Positions 1 through 9,893 are shown, counted from the first letter of the stretch. The stretch: 17,177 nt of DNA from Conidiobolus incongruus B7586 (GCA_000697335.1 JNEM01013711.1:1-17177); one strand, 5' to 3'. Numbers and translations are program-made. Notes: a model not told the origin generated them from the letters alone.

Positions 1-337
1 GATTTGAAAATTGAATAATTTAAAATTTAAAATTTAAAATATCCAATAGAATATAATATTCTATAAAATAAAATTTTTAACTATTTGTTTAATCTTTTTT
101 TACCCAAATTGATTAATTATCTAATTATTAATTTAAAAAAAATATTTGAATTTTAAATTATTGAATATAAATTTAATACTGTAATAATAGATCAACATGA
201 TATTTTTTCAAAAATAGCTAATTTATTAAAATTTAATTATTTAATATAATTAAATATTCAGAAATATATTTATATTTTAAATGTTATATTTATTATGCTA
301 ATTACTTACTTAGATATGATGAATTCAATTATCAAAA
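1..337. other. AT-rich 3' flank of the first QOR gene
   Basis: This stretch is very AT-rich and carries no gene that I can support. On the minus strand it is the downstream region of the QOR gene that ends at 338. An AATAAA hexamer on the minus strand (forward TTTATT at 289-294) lies about 45 bp past the stop and is a plausible polyadenylation signal. A short palindrome, AGAATATAATATTCT, lies near 48-62. Nothing else stands out. Confidence 0.5.
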
Positions 338-1315
338 TCAATTGGCCAAAGATAAAATAAGTTTACCAGTAGTCTTACCACTTTCCAAATCGAGATGAGC
401 TTGTTTAACATCAGTAATAGGATATACCTTATAAACTTCTTCAGGAATGACACCTTGTTCATATAATTTGAATAATTCGGTGGTCCAGTGTTCGAATTCT
501 TCTTGAGTTTCGAGGAATCCAAAGAGGGTAGATCTCATTAATCTGACATTTTTGGGAGTTAACTTGGCAATATTGAGAGGTGGAACAGGTCCTGAGGCAT
601 TGCCAAAACTGATGAGAGTTCCAAGACGTCTGATACTGGCTAAGCTGATGTCGAAGGTAGACTTACCAACACCATCGAAGACAGCATGAGCTCCCTTATT
701 ATCTGTCAACTCCAATACTCTCTTAGCTACATCTTCTTCTCTATAGTTGATCACATGATGAGCACCAGCTTTGCGAGCAATTTCGGCCTTTTCGGGAGTA
801 GATGTTGTACCAATAACAGTAGCACCATAATGTCTAGCAAGTCTGACTAATTGCTGGCCGGTACCACCAGCGGCAGCGTGGATCAAAATGAAGTCACCTT
901 CCTTAACTTTGTAAGATTCTTGAACCATAGTAAGAGCTGTTAAACCTTGTAAAAGGATGGTAGCAGCGGCTTTGAAGGAAACAGAGTCGGGTAACTTAGC
1001 AACGTGTTTCCTTTCAACTACATTGTATTCACCATAGGAACCAGCGGCAAGGTAGGCGACGCGATCACCAACTGAAATTCCTTTAACATCAGAACCAACA
1101 GCTTCAACAATACCAGCACCTTCGCGACCTAAAATAGCTGGGAGAGGAAGAGGATATAAACCAGTACGGTGATAGGTATCAATAAAGTTAACACCAACGA
1201 ATTCGTTCTTAACAAGGACTTGGGTAGGTCCAGGAGTTGGTTTGGGGACGTCAGTATAATTTAATACTTCGACACCACCAGTTTGTTCAATTTGAATAGC
1301 TTTGTAAGTACTCAT
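338..1315 (-). CDS. ZTA1: Zta1/zeta-crystallin-type NADPH:quinone oxidoreductase, copy 1 (intact)
   Basis: This intronless 325-residue protein belongs to the zinc-free quinone oxidoreductase branch of the medium-chain dehydrogenase/reductase superfamily. These enzymes use NADPH to reduce quinones in the cytosol, and yeast Zta1 (334 aa) has been linked to oxidative stress. The N-terminal GroES-like domain carries NFIDTYHRTGLYP (43-55), the family's substrate-cleft motif, and GREGAGIVEAVG (63-74). The Rossmann domain has the dinucleotide loop AAAGGTGQQL (147-156), then GATVIGT (164-170) and FGNASG (237-242), where yeast Zta1 also reads FGNASG. The C-terminal ESGKTTGKLIL (311-321) is typical. 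No zinc-ligand cysteines are present. Length is normal and the ATG at 1315 matches family starts. The gene is clearly less AT-rich than its flanks, as expected for selected coding sequence. It is the most family-like of the four copies here and probably the ancestral function. Confidence 0.95.
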   Translation of the reverse strand: MSTYKAIQIEQTGGVEVLNYTDVPKPTPGPTQVLVKNEFVGVNFIDTYHRTGLYPLPLPAILGREGAGIVEAVGSDVKGISVGDRVAYLAAGSYGEYNVVERKHVAKLPDSVSFKAAATILLQGLTALTMVQESYKVKEGDFILIHAAAGGTGQQLVRLARHYGATVIGTTSTPEKAEIARKAGAHHVINYREEDVAKRVLELTDNKGAHAVFDGVGKSTFDISLASIRRLGTLISFGNASGPVPPLNIAKLTPKNVRLMRSTLFGFLETQEEFEHWTTELFKLYEQGVIPEEVYKVYPITDVKQAHLDLESGKTTGKLILSLAN

Positions 1316-2540
1316 TATTAATAGTTTAAATGAATAATATTAATGATTAAATGTGTTTAGATTTTATACTAGAGTGATTTTTATAATTAACAATTTATGA
1401 GATCAACTACTCAATTCTAATGATTATTAATACGAATGACGTTTATCATTAAATTTATGGTAAATTTTAAACATTTTCCATAATTTTCATGTTTAATTGG
1501 GTCATCTACTTAGTGGTCATATTTGTGACTTGATTCAAAAGCAATAATTTGAATTGCATATTTTTCAATTTTCATAAAAATTATCTCAAATTTACTTTGT
1601 ATTCATTTTAAAAAACTTGTACTGATTCCCCAAAAATCAAAAACTATTTTAGTTGTTTGACCAAATTGAATATTTGAATTTTAATAATATGATCTCATAT
1701 CTTATATTAAGTAAAAATGAGATTTTTTGATGATTTAGGACTTGGTTTAATTTCATTATCCTCTTGTTCATTGATTAAACTTCCAATTATTTCCAAAATT
1801 GTTATTGAATATATTGATTAAAAATTTAAATATAAATAAAAACAAGTAACTAACTTATATAAAAATTACTTAATAGAATTATTAACCAAGCAATGTGAAT
1901 AAAAATAATGTTATATAATTTTGGCTCAGCTTTTTTATATTGAATTGATATGATACCAGACACTAGGTATTACATATAAAAATATATCAATACCAATTTT
2001 ACAATGTAATATTGTTAAAAAGGTAATATTGAAATATAAATGTTTAATAGAAATATGATTAATCAAAATTAATCTTCAAATCTTGAATTTTAAATAGAAT
2101 ATTTGCATAAAAAAGTTATCAAACATATAAACTTGATTCTTAAGCAGATCTTATAAACGCTTGGAATTTCAAGTACATAAAATTACATTCAAATGATACA
2201 TAAAAGACAATTGATGATACTTTTTGAATTTCATATTTAATTGAAATAAAAACAAAATTTTTATTAATTCAATAATGATCTTAATCACTATATAGGGTAT
2301 TATGTAAAATAAAAGTAAGTGAATTTAAAAATGATTAAAATAGACTTAATTTTCAAACTAATGTCATTATCCAGCTTTAGTCTTGAAAATATATTGATTT
2401 AAATATATTTTACTTCCATTAATTACCACTATATTTATAACTAATATAAAAATAAAAATATTGAAGAATGATAAATATTATTATAAATGATAATATTAAA
2501 ATAAATACAATGTTCTTTAAATAAATATTATTTATTATTC
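1316..2540. other. AT-rich spacer, no gene seen
   Basis: Apart from the promoter of the first QOR gene at its left edge, I see no open frame, RNA gene or repeat that I can support here. The base composition is that of the general spacer DNA of this window, with many stops in all frames. Confidence 0.5.
1374..1385 (-). promoter_or_regulatory. TATA-type promoter block of QOR copy 1
   Basis: Read on the minus strand this is TATAAAAATCAC, ending 59 bp upstream of the ATG. The intact paralogue at 10981-11952 has TATAAAAGTCAC at nearly the same distance (62 bp). A second TATAAAA-like word lies closer to the gene (forward TTTTATA near 1362-1368). Conservation between two diverged paralogues inside otherwise unalignable AT-rich flanks is the main argument that this block is the core promoter. 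Confidence 0.5.
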
Positions 2541-3360
2541 TTATTAATACAGAAGTTAAATAACAGCATAATTTTAAAATTAAAATTAAAATTAAATAAA
2601 TAACTTAATAAATAATATATAAAATTTAATCAAAAATATAAAATTAATGCTTTTTTTATTATTAATAGCTTTTTTCTATATATTTGATAAGCTTCTAATA
2701 TTTAAAAAAAATAGTTTTTTTTATTAAAGACTGAAATTTGATATTTTACAGACTAATTTAATTTATTTACAAGAATTTTTTTTCTTATAAGCTAATTTTT
2801 TAATTGTCTAAAACAATTATAATTATATAGGTTATAATTAAGTAAATATATTAAATATGATAACTTTCTCTAGTTTTTTATAAAAAAATCTTTTATAGTT
2901 TTTATTTTATATATTTTACAATTATTATGCAAAATAATAAATATTTTTAATTTTTATTGAGAATATTATTTAAAATTTTTTTATTTAAAGATATAATATA
3001 ATATAATATAATATTAATTGATTCTCCTTAAGATATTAAATAAAAAAATTATATAATATTATAATTTATTATAATAATTAAAATTCACTTATACTTAAAC
3101 TATTTATTTATTGGAATTTATAAAAGAAAGTAATTTAGCTTAATTTAATATCTTATTTTATTTTTAAGTAAAAGATTATATAAAAAAATTTAAGATTTAT
3201 CAATTATAAGTATTTATTATAAAAATCTTTGTTTTTAGTTATACCTTAATAAATTTAATTTAACTATAACTATTTTAATTTTTTTTAGGCTTTTATTATA
3301 TTATAAGGTATTTATTTTATAATTTCATTAATTAATTTTAAACTTAAGTATATATAATAT
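2541..3360 (+). repeat. Left inverted arm of the element
   Basis: This arm pairs with the right arm. The best-preserved blocks are around AATAGTTTTTTTTATTAAAG (from 2710) and the stretch at 3263-3350 that contains ATTATAAGGTATTTATTTT. A short tandem run of AAAATT near 2575-2595 and a TATAA run near 2995-3013 are private to this arm and look like later slippage. Confidence 0.7.
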
Positions 3361-3599
3361 ATTTATTAATATTAAATTACTTTATCTTTTAATAATAAAA
3401 TATAATTTATATTAATTATTTATTATTAAATAAATTATTTTAAAACTAAAAAAGAAATTATTTAAAATTTATTAAAATTTAAAAAATTATTTTTAATTAT
3501 TATTCTTTTAAATATTAATAGAGTTAAAAAATATAATAAAAGATATTTTTTTATTTTAATTAAAAAATCATCTTAATATTTTAATATTAGTTATATAAG

Positions 3600-4341
3600 T
3601 ATTTTATATATATTAAAGTTTAAATTAAAATTGATTAATAAAATACAAAATAAATACCTTATAATTTAATTAAAGCTTAAAAAAAATTAAAGTAGCTATT
3701 TTTAAACAAAACTTATTAGTATATAATTAAAAAATAAAGTTTTTATAATAAATTATAATAATTAATAAATTTTAAATTATTTTATATAATTTTTTATTAC
3801 TATATAAATATTAATTAATAAAATAAATAACAATAATATATATTATTCTTATTTAATTTTTAAAAGAAAATCCATTAATAATAAATTTTATATTGTTTTT
3901 TAAATAAAATTATTTTTATTTAGTGTTTTCAATATAATTTAAAAAAATCTATTATCTTATATAATAATAATAAAATATATAAAACTAAAGTTATAACAAA
4001 ATTTCTAATTAAAAATAGCTAAAAAAACTACCATATCTAGTATATTCTTTAAATTATAACTTAAATAATTATAATTGTTTAAGAAATTAAAAAACTAGCT
4101 TATAAGAAAAAAATTTCTATAGGAAAATTTAATTAATTTATAAAATATCAAATTTTAATCTTTAATAAAAAGAACTATTTTTTAAGTGTTAAAACTTTGT
4201 TAAAAGTATAGCAAAAAGTTATTAGAAATAAAAGAAATTATTAATTCTATATTATATATTTATTTTTATAATTTATATATTAAAATGCTTATTTTTTTTA
4301 AATTGCAAAAAATTCCCATTATTTAAATTACAAAGTAATAC
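3600..4341 (-). repeat. Right inverted arm of the element
   Basis: This arm is the reverse complement of the left arm. It ends with the crisp terminus that is shared base for base, except for one position in the first 30 or so, with the left end of the element copy at 16220. Because it agrees better with that second copy than the left arm does, the left arm has probably decayed faster. Confidence 0.7.
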
Positions 4342-4374
4342 TAAAAAAACATAATCTAAATTAATTTTATTAAA

Positions 4375-4404
4375 TTGAAAAATGAGTGAGGGGTAATTTT
4401 TCAA
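4375..4404. repeat. Short perfect stem-loop
   Basis: TTGAAAAAT and ATTTTTCAA form a perfect 9-bp inverted repeat around a 12-base loop rich in G (GAGTGAGGGGTA). It lies just outside the right end of the large element. I can give it no role. Confidence 0.35.
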
Positions 4405-4590
4405 AGCCAAATTACACTAGTACATGAGTTGGGATAAACTTGAAATATACATTAAAAATATTTTTACATGGATTTAAGATCTAAAAATTTCAAAATACTC
4501 CAATTATGTTTTTATTAATCATATTATTAAAGTCATTGATTAAAATTTGTTTTTGAAAATGAAATAACAAGTTTAAGAATCGGTAAGTCT

Positions 4591-5157
4591 TGTAAGAGAG
4601 TATCACTTTATTCATTATAAAGGATTGATATTGTTACATGCTCGTCAATGCTGGCCAGAGTAAATGTAATTAGGTTGCTGATCTTAGGAGTGGATAGCAC
4701 ATCCAGGACAATTAGATGAATTGGAGTACATACATGATTAACTGAGTAGCGAGCATGTTGTTCAATGATGGGGAATATGTTATTGTACGTGAGTCGAAGG
4801 TGATTAATTGACCTGAATTCATCCCAACAAAATAATACGAATAAAAATGATAGAATAACTTCCAAATGAATAGTTTTAACAATAGTTTTTATTGAGTCTT
4901 TAAGGTAAAGCCGTAGCTAGTGGACCAAGCGCCAGATGAGCGTTTTACCAGAAATTCTTAATCCTTTCTCTTGCTTTTTTGATACTCTCTACCCTTTTAT
5001 CGGGATCTATAGGCTCACTGATGCAGCCATCCTCGTGAATCTCATAATGTGAGTCACAAGAAGGGTAAGATTTCAGTGTACCTCGTCAACTGGTCTTGCC
5101 AAGGGTTCTGGTTAACCAGAGGTGATTCCGTGGGTTGCTAAGTTGATTAGCTTGACA
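4591..5157 (-). other. Less AT-rich relic tract, possible old solo LTR or gene fragment
   Basis: This block is visibly richer in G and C than its surroundings and ends abruptly on both sides, which suggests inserted or once-coding DNA. Its tips read TGTAAG and CTTGACA, so it begins TGT and ends ACA as LTRs do, and on the minus strand an AATAAA lies about 25 bp from one end. The flanks show no matching target duplication. On the minus strand 4945-5085 is open for 46 codons and looks protein-like, with a charged helix-like tail ending IKKARERIKNFW, but it has no ATG. A second minus-strand open stretch, about 4608-4920, also lacks an ATG. I do not recognise either peptide. An ancient LTR of unknown family is a little more likely than a host gene fragment. 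Either way it is broken and old. Confidence 0.35.
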
Positions 5158-5819
5158 GATATGTTAATTTTGTTAAGATATAAATTAAACAAACATACAC
5201 TATATATATTAATTCAATTAATGAATAATTAAATGGCACAAAGTAAAAGTTTTATTGATATCATATACTTTGTAATGGTAATCAGTTGTAAAATTTACAA
5301 ATATTCAATTACTGCTGAAAGTCGATTTTATACAATCATCATTAAAATGGTGATCACAATTGTTTATTAATAATATTTCAGCGATTCTATAAAAATCATT
5401 AATATGATACGTGAAATTATGTTAAATGTGTATAAAAATACATTATAATTTTTTCATTTTTAATCCAATCAATTATTTTAAACATAAGAATTTTAATCTA
5501 TTTTTTAAAACTTTTAATCAATATAAAATTCCAAAGTTTTGAAACTATAAAAAAATTCTATTAGTTAAAAAATTAATGTGATCAATTGATAGGTAAATAT
5601 TTTAATTTTTACAATATAAGAAATGTATCGTAAATTGTTCTATTTCCTAAGATGGAATAGATATTATTCATGAATTATTTCAATATTCAGAATGAGGATC
5701 AAGCTTTAAACCAAATAGAGCAATTAGAGCTTATACATGAATAATACTAACACGAGTTGGGAAAGCCATATTCAGGTTAATTTAAATATATGAGAGAGAT
5801 CTGGGGAATTCAATTTAAC
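5158..5819. other. Spacer with a degenerate palindrome and a tiny protein-like frame
   Basis: Most of this is AT-rich spacer. A degenerate palindrome is nested at 5314-5382: GCTGAAA pairs with TTTCAGC, and inside it ATCATCAT pairs imperfectly with ATGGTGAT. On the minus strand an ATG at 5769 opens a 12-codon frame, MAFPTRVSIIHV. The same frame stays protein-like beyond its stop for about 18 more codons. It could be a lost first exon, but nothing downstream confirms a gene. Confidence 0.3.
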
Positions 5820-6078
5820 TGTTAGGGAGAGAGGGAGTTTATTGGTTTAAGGCAGATAGCTGGATGGGCCTAAATCGAGCTCGTTCCCTTGAGGATAGCT
5901 CTAATTCCGGGTTTTATATAGAGTGAATAGGGTAGGGAGATTTATGGGTTTTCCGGCGGCTTGTATAATCAGCCAATTAAATGAAAGAGCTGAAGTGGCT
6001 GATCATGTGATAGGAGAATAACCCTTATATTCAGTTGACGTAAGCATAGTTAGGAGAGGAGTTTCCTGACTCGTGACA
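5820..6078 (-). mobile_element. Solo LTR, probably Ty3/Gypsy-type, minus strand
   Basis: Read on the minus strand this 259-bp block begins TGTCACGAGTCAGG and ends CTCCCTAACA, so it has the TGT...ACA termini of an LTR. It carries a TATA box (forward TTTTATATA at 5912-5920) and a downstream AATAAA (forward TTTATT at 5838-5843) in the order expected of U3-R-U5. Composition is far less AT-rich than its flanks. I see no second LTR, primer-binding site or internal coding region next to it, so it is a solo fossil left by recombination between LTRs. The flanks, TTAAC and TTACT, do not form a clean target duplication, which suggests age. The Ty3/Gypsy assignment rests only on the TGTCACG-type start and is tentative. 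Confidence 0.7.
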
Positions 6079-6664
6079 TTACTATCCTCATATATTAATA
6101 GCAATGTGGTAAATATTAGCTCTTTATATTTAGTGTACTTAATCACAATTTTAACCTAAATCTTTAAAGCTATTTAATTGGTGATTTTGAACCAGCTCAA
6201 ACTATTAAATATCACATCAAACCAATTCTCATCAATTTCAAAATAGTACCAAAATTTTTACTAATAAAACATAATTTAACATAATTTCAAAAAAATTGAA
6301 ATAGAAAAAATTTACTTTAAAAATATTATTATTCATGTGGATTAGTCCACTCTAAGTAATATCATTGTTAAATTAATCATATAATTGTGACATTAATCAA
6401 TATTCGGATAAGTATTTAAATGCCAATTTTAAATTTGTATTAATATTCACTAAAAAGTGCTACTCTCCACAAAATTAATCCTATCAATTTCTCAACTAAG
6501 ATAGTCAGTTTAAATTGGGTAGTGTATTCTATGAATTTACACCAAAATTTAATTCAAAAAATATTGATATAAATTTCAATTGTGGACTTTGATTATTGAC
6601 TTAAAATTTTAATTTTTTTAATTTGATAAACCTGTTATTACTCGATTCATTTCGTCATTGTGAA
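6079..6664. other. 5' flank of RIB3
   Basis: This is an AT-rich spacer between the solo LTR and RIB3 and must hold the RIB3 promoter. I do not see a clear TATA box at a convincing distance. The last 50 bp before the ATG are less AT-rich (TTACTCGATTCATTTCGTC) and may be the 5' untranslated region. No other gene is visible. Confidence 0.4.
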
Positions 6665-7479
6665 ATGCCTGCAGCTACTGAATTTTTACAGTTTGATTCA
6701 ATTCCTTCAGCACTTGAAGATTTTGGTAATAAATTTCATACATTTAATATTTAAATTATTAATTATTAATTATTATATAGCTAAAGGTGAGTTTTTAATT
6801 GTAATGGATAACGAAGATAGAGAAAATGAAGGTGATTTGACTATCGCTGCTCAAGATGTCACTCCTGAAAAAATGGCGTTTATTATCAGATATACCGGGT
6901 AATATTCAATGTTCAGTTCCATTTTATTTATTAATTTTAGTATTTTAGTGGCTATGTATGCTGTCCAACCACTGCGGAAAGATTTGAACAGTTACAGATT
7001 CCAATGATGGTGCCTAAAACCAACGATATAAATCAAACTGCCTCAGGTGTTTCTCTGGATTTCAAATTTGGTACTACTACAGGAATCTCTGCAGCTGATA
7101 GAGCCAAAACTTGTAATGCATTAGCTGATCCTAATGTCACAGACCCTGCTGCGTTCGATAGACCTGGTCATATGCTACCATTGAAAGCACGTCCCAATGG
7201 TGTTTTAGAAAGACAAGGTCATACCGAAGCTAGCGTTGGTAAGTTTATTATACTAATAAGCTGACATTCATTATATTAATTGAGTAAATATTAGATTTAT
7301 GTAAACTAGCTGGAAAATATCCCACTGCCATTGTAAGTGAATTGGTTAATGATGACGGAACTACGAAAGATAAATTGGATTGTTTTGAATTTGCAAGAGA
7401 GCATAATATCAAGATAATTACTATTGATCAATTGATGAAATATATTCAAGATCATCCAATTATTCGAGCTAAAGCTTAA
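6665..7479 (+). CDS. RIB3: 3,4-dihydroxy-2-butanone 4-phosphate synthase, four exons
   Basis: The enzyme converts ribulose 5-phosphate to 3,4-dihydroxy-2-butanone 4-phosphate plus formate, supplying the four-carbon unit for the lumazine step of riboflavin synthesis. It is normally a cytosolic, Mg-dependent homodimer. Exons are 6665-6725, 6781-6898, 6949-7238 and 7295-7479, which sum to 654 bp, or 217 residues. All three introns (55, 50 and 56 bp) are GT..AG, and intron 3 contains a CTGAC branch-like site. The protein shows the acidic substrate loop MDNEDRENEGD (29-39), GYVCCP (61-66), TTTGISAADRA (102-112), DRPGHMLPL (130-138), GHTEA (150-154) and ELVNDDGT (172-179). Length and order match yeast Rib3, with a slightly long C-terminus. 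The ATG at 6665 is the first in frame. One oddity is that the splice of exons 2 and 3 gives YTGGY where yeast has YSSGY. An AATAAA at 7509-7514 is a likely polyadenylation signal. Confidence 0.95.
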
Positions 7480-8157
7480 TTCGAATAAATTTCATGCTGT
7501 ATACTCAGAATAAAATTATTCATTAATATCCATTAAATATTAATACATTACTTTTATTAAATAAATAAACTATACGATATATATTAATTAAAAATTCTAT
7601 ATCGTTTTTCCAAGGATACAAATAACTAGTAATATGCAACCATTGAATTCCTTCTATATTAAACATTTTTATCGAAAATTATTTATTATAAGAATAATTT
7701 AAGATATGTTTATAAAATATATTTATTTTGAATTACAATTTGAAAAATAATATGCTTTTAATACTAAAGTTAAATGACTTAAAATTTAACTTAATATAAA
7801 ATTCTGGTACTTTATATAATATACTCCATATTCAATTTGTGTACTATTAATTAAAAATATTAAATATATTATTTATTTTTCAAGTTTGAAAGCTTCATTT
7901 TTGAGGAATTATTCATAATTATTTTTGTAAAAAAATTTTTTACATTATATACTTGACAACTTTTAAAAATCCTTATAATACAAAATATTTAAAAAAATAA
8001 TGGATAGAGTAATGATATTTAATTCTAAAATTGAAAAAAATATAATATAATTAATAATAATTTTTTTCAAATCTAACATTAAAATTAACCGATATTATAA
8101 AATTTTGGATCGTGTATTTATCTGATTAAAATTTTTTATCCCCAAAAATATTGAAAA
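7480..8157. other. AT-rich spacer between convergent RIB3 and a QOR pseudogene
   Basis: The stretch holds the RIB3 3' end, with AATAAA words at 7484-7489 and 7509-7514. The second is at the better distance from the stop. Beyond that I see only AT-rich spacer without frames or repeats that I can support. Confidence 0.45.
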
Positions 8158-9139
8158 TTATGTGGGAATAGGTACTAAAAGCAATTTTCCAGTAGTATTA
8201 CCACTGTCCAGATCAATATAAGCTTGTTTGGCATCAATTAGGGAGTATGTTTTGTAAATATTCTCACGTAGAGCTCCTTGTTCATATTGTTTAAATAGCT
8301 CCTTTCCACAATATCCAATCTCTTCTTGAATTTCGATGATCCTAAACATTTGGGTTCTTAATGACTTAATACTTTTTTCAGCCAATTTTACAAGTTCAAA
8401 TAGTTTAATATCTTCTAATGTACTTCCAAAGCTAACAAAAGTACCAAATTTTGTATGCTATTTAAACTTATATCAAAGGTAGATTTATCATCACTATCAA
8501 AGATAGCATTCGCTCCTTGGCCATTACTAATTTCAAGAACTCTCTTGGCAATAACTTCGGTCTTATAGTTAATGATATAGTGAGCTCCTTTTTTGCGAGC
8601 ATTTTCTGCTTTTTGCCATTGGAAGTGACACCAATGACAGTAGCACAAAAATGGTTGGAAAGGTTAACCAATTGTTGGCCAACTCCTCCACCAGCGGGGT
8701 AAACCAAGACTGCATCACTCATAATAACATAGCAACATAATAAAAGCCCTGAGCCGTTGTTAGAGCAGCTAATTCATTTACGAGAGTCGCAGAAGTATTT
8801 AATAAAGTTGAATGCGGCAATTTCACCACATTGTTTATGTTGACTGCAGTGTATTGACCATATGATTCAAATCCTACATAATCAACTTGATCACCAGCTG
8901 ATATTCCTTGTACTTTGAATCCTGCTCCTTCGACAGTATCTGCTCTTTTATATCCAAATAAGCCTTTTACAAGGACTGGAAAATCGTCAGATCGAATGCT
9001 GAGATTGATGTAGTTGACATCAATAATTGGATTATTTGCAAGAACTTCTTTGGACATTGGACAGGCTTAATTAAATTGGTGAACTTTAAGACATCATAGT
9101 CACTAGGTGATGGAGGAAAATAGCTTTAGAACTACTTAT
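8158..9139 (-). pseudogene. Decayed quinone oxidoreductase copy (pseudogene A)
   Basis: The homology covers the whole gene, over about the same length as the intact copies (972-978 bp), but it is spread over several frames. From the 5' end: the start codon position reads ATA (9137-9139), then KAIF, then DYDVLKFT matching DHNVLKYT of the 10981-11952 copy. A block at 9057-8719 covers the GroES-like domain (VEGAGFKVQGISAGDQV). The dinucleotide loop reads PAGGGVGQQLVNLSNHF, followed by GAHYIINYKTE and STFDISLNSI. The last block, 8385-8158, ends SGNTTGKLLL. The frame changes at least four times, with stops between (for example near 8719, near 8610 and near 8430-8400), and the conserved Gly of NHFGATVIG is Cys. 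It is nearer to the 10981-11952 paralogue than to the 338-1315 gene. It is a dead duplicate rather than a multi-exon gene, because the breaks lack GT..AG borders and the paralogues have no introns. Confidence 0.9.
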
Positions 9140-9893
9140 TGTTAAACATTATATAATTTGCTAACTTAAGATTTCTTTAAACTTATACATTGTTTCCTTT
9201 TATATTCCAATATTTCTAATTAGTAATTTAATTTTAAATTTAGTTTTTTTTATAAAATCTACCAATTTGATATTATATATCATCAAAACTTTTAAAACCT
9301 TCAATATAACCAGAGTTAAAATATTTTTTAATATAAAAAACTTATTGATCTAAAACTTTATATAATCAAAAGAAGTTTTGGATATTATATTAATATTGAA
9401 GTATACAAAATTGGTGAATTTATACTTAAATAATTATACCAAAAAATTTATTTCTTTGTATAATTGGTATATTATTTTGAGTGATTTACTTATATATGTG
9501 TTTCGAATTAGGACTAGAGAATATTAATTTATTATTAATTAATCTTTATTAAATATTTTATTTATTAATAAATTATAATAATTCAATACTTAAAAAAATT
9601 AATTATTTCATTCTAAAATTATTTTTATATTACTTCATATAATTGATTGTTTATATATATAATTTAATTACATCGGTTTATTAAATAATTAGAGATTAAT
9701 TGATTAGTAATATAATAAATAAAATTTAGACCTATCCATGTGACAATTAAGCTAAACTAATCGATTATTTGATTCTATAATAACAAGGCATTTAAATTTT
9801 TGTTCCCAAGCATAGTAAAATATTGATTTAACATCAAATTTAGTTCTTGGTTCAATAAAATATATTTCTATAATAATTGAAATATTAACATAT
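9140..9893. other. AT-rich spacer, no gene seen
   Basis: Upstream of pseudogene A there is only AT-rich DNA, apart from the promoter relic. I see no frame, RNA gene or clear repeat. Confidence 0.45.
9198..9207 (-). promoter_or_regulatory. Relic promoter of QOR pseudogene A
   Basis: The ten bases read GAATATAAAA on the minus strand, identical to the core of the promoter block of the intact 10981-11952 gene. They sit 59 bp before the decayed start codon. The TCAC that follows in the live copies has changed to GGAA. This supports descent of this copy from a complete duplication that included its promoter. Confidence 0.4.

Larger units (their letters stand above)
2541..4341. mobile_element. Non-autonomous DNA element with ~0.8 kb inverted arms (foldback/MITE-like), copy 1
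   Basis: The two halves of this ~1.8 kb segment are reverse complements of each other. The stretch 2702-2800 matches the reverse complement of about 4100-4205 at roughly 80% by eye, and 3263-3350 matches the reverse complement of about 3610-3712. The right end, read inward, is GTATTACTTTGTAATTTAAA. The left end is more worn (TTATTAA..TTAAATAA), but the spacing from it to the shared AATAGTT word is about 150 bp in both arms, which fixes the left end near 2541. The arms reach close to the centre, near 3450-3490. No transposase or any credible frame is present, so it must have been moved in trans if it is a transposon. A second copy at 16220 starts at exactly the same terminal sequence. A TA at each tip could be a TA target duplication, but in this composition it proves little. 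I do not recognise the family. Confidence 0.75.

Noticed and set aside
4378-4440. Slightly GC-richer patch right of the large element as another insertion
   Set aside because: It is too short and lacks ends or repeats beyond one 9-bp stem-loop.
4608-4865. 85-codon minus-strand open frame as a gene
   Set aside because: It begins at TTG, not ATG, and no ATG precedes it in frame. It has no recognisable motif. It is kept only as part of the relic tract.
6079-6664. FMN riboswitch upstream of RIB3
   Set aside because: None of the conserved FMN-element core is visible. FMN riboswitches are known from bacteria, not from fungal RIB3 genes, and the region is plain AT-rich DNA.
338-7479. A riboflavin-quinone gene cluster joining RIB3 and the QOR genes
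   Set aside because: QORs of this family bind NADPH and no flavin, the genes are on opposite strands with kilobases of spacer and transposon debris between them, and no other riboflavin gene is present.
8158-9139. Reading pseudogene A as a living gene with introns
   Set aside because: The breaks lack GT..AG borders, the start codon is lost, and both intact paralogues are intronless.
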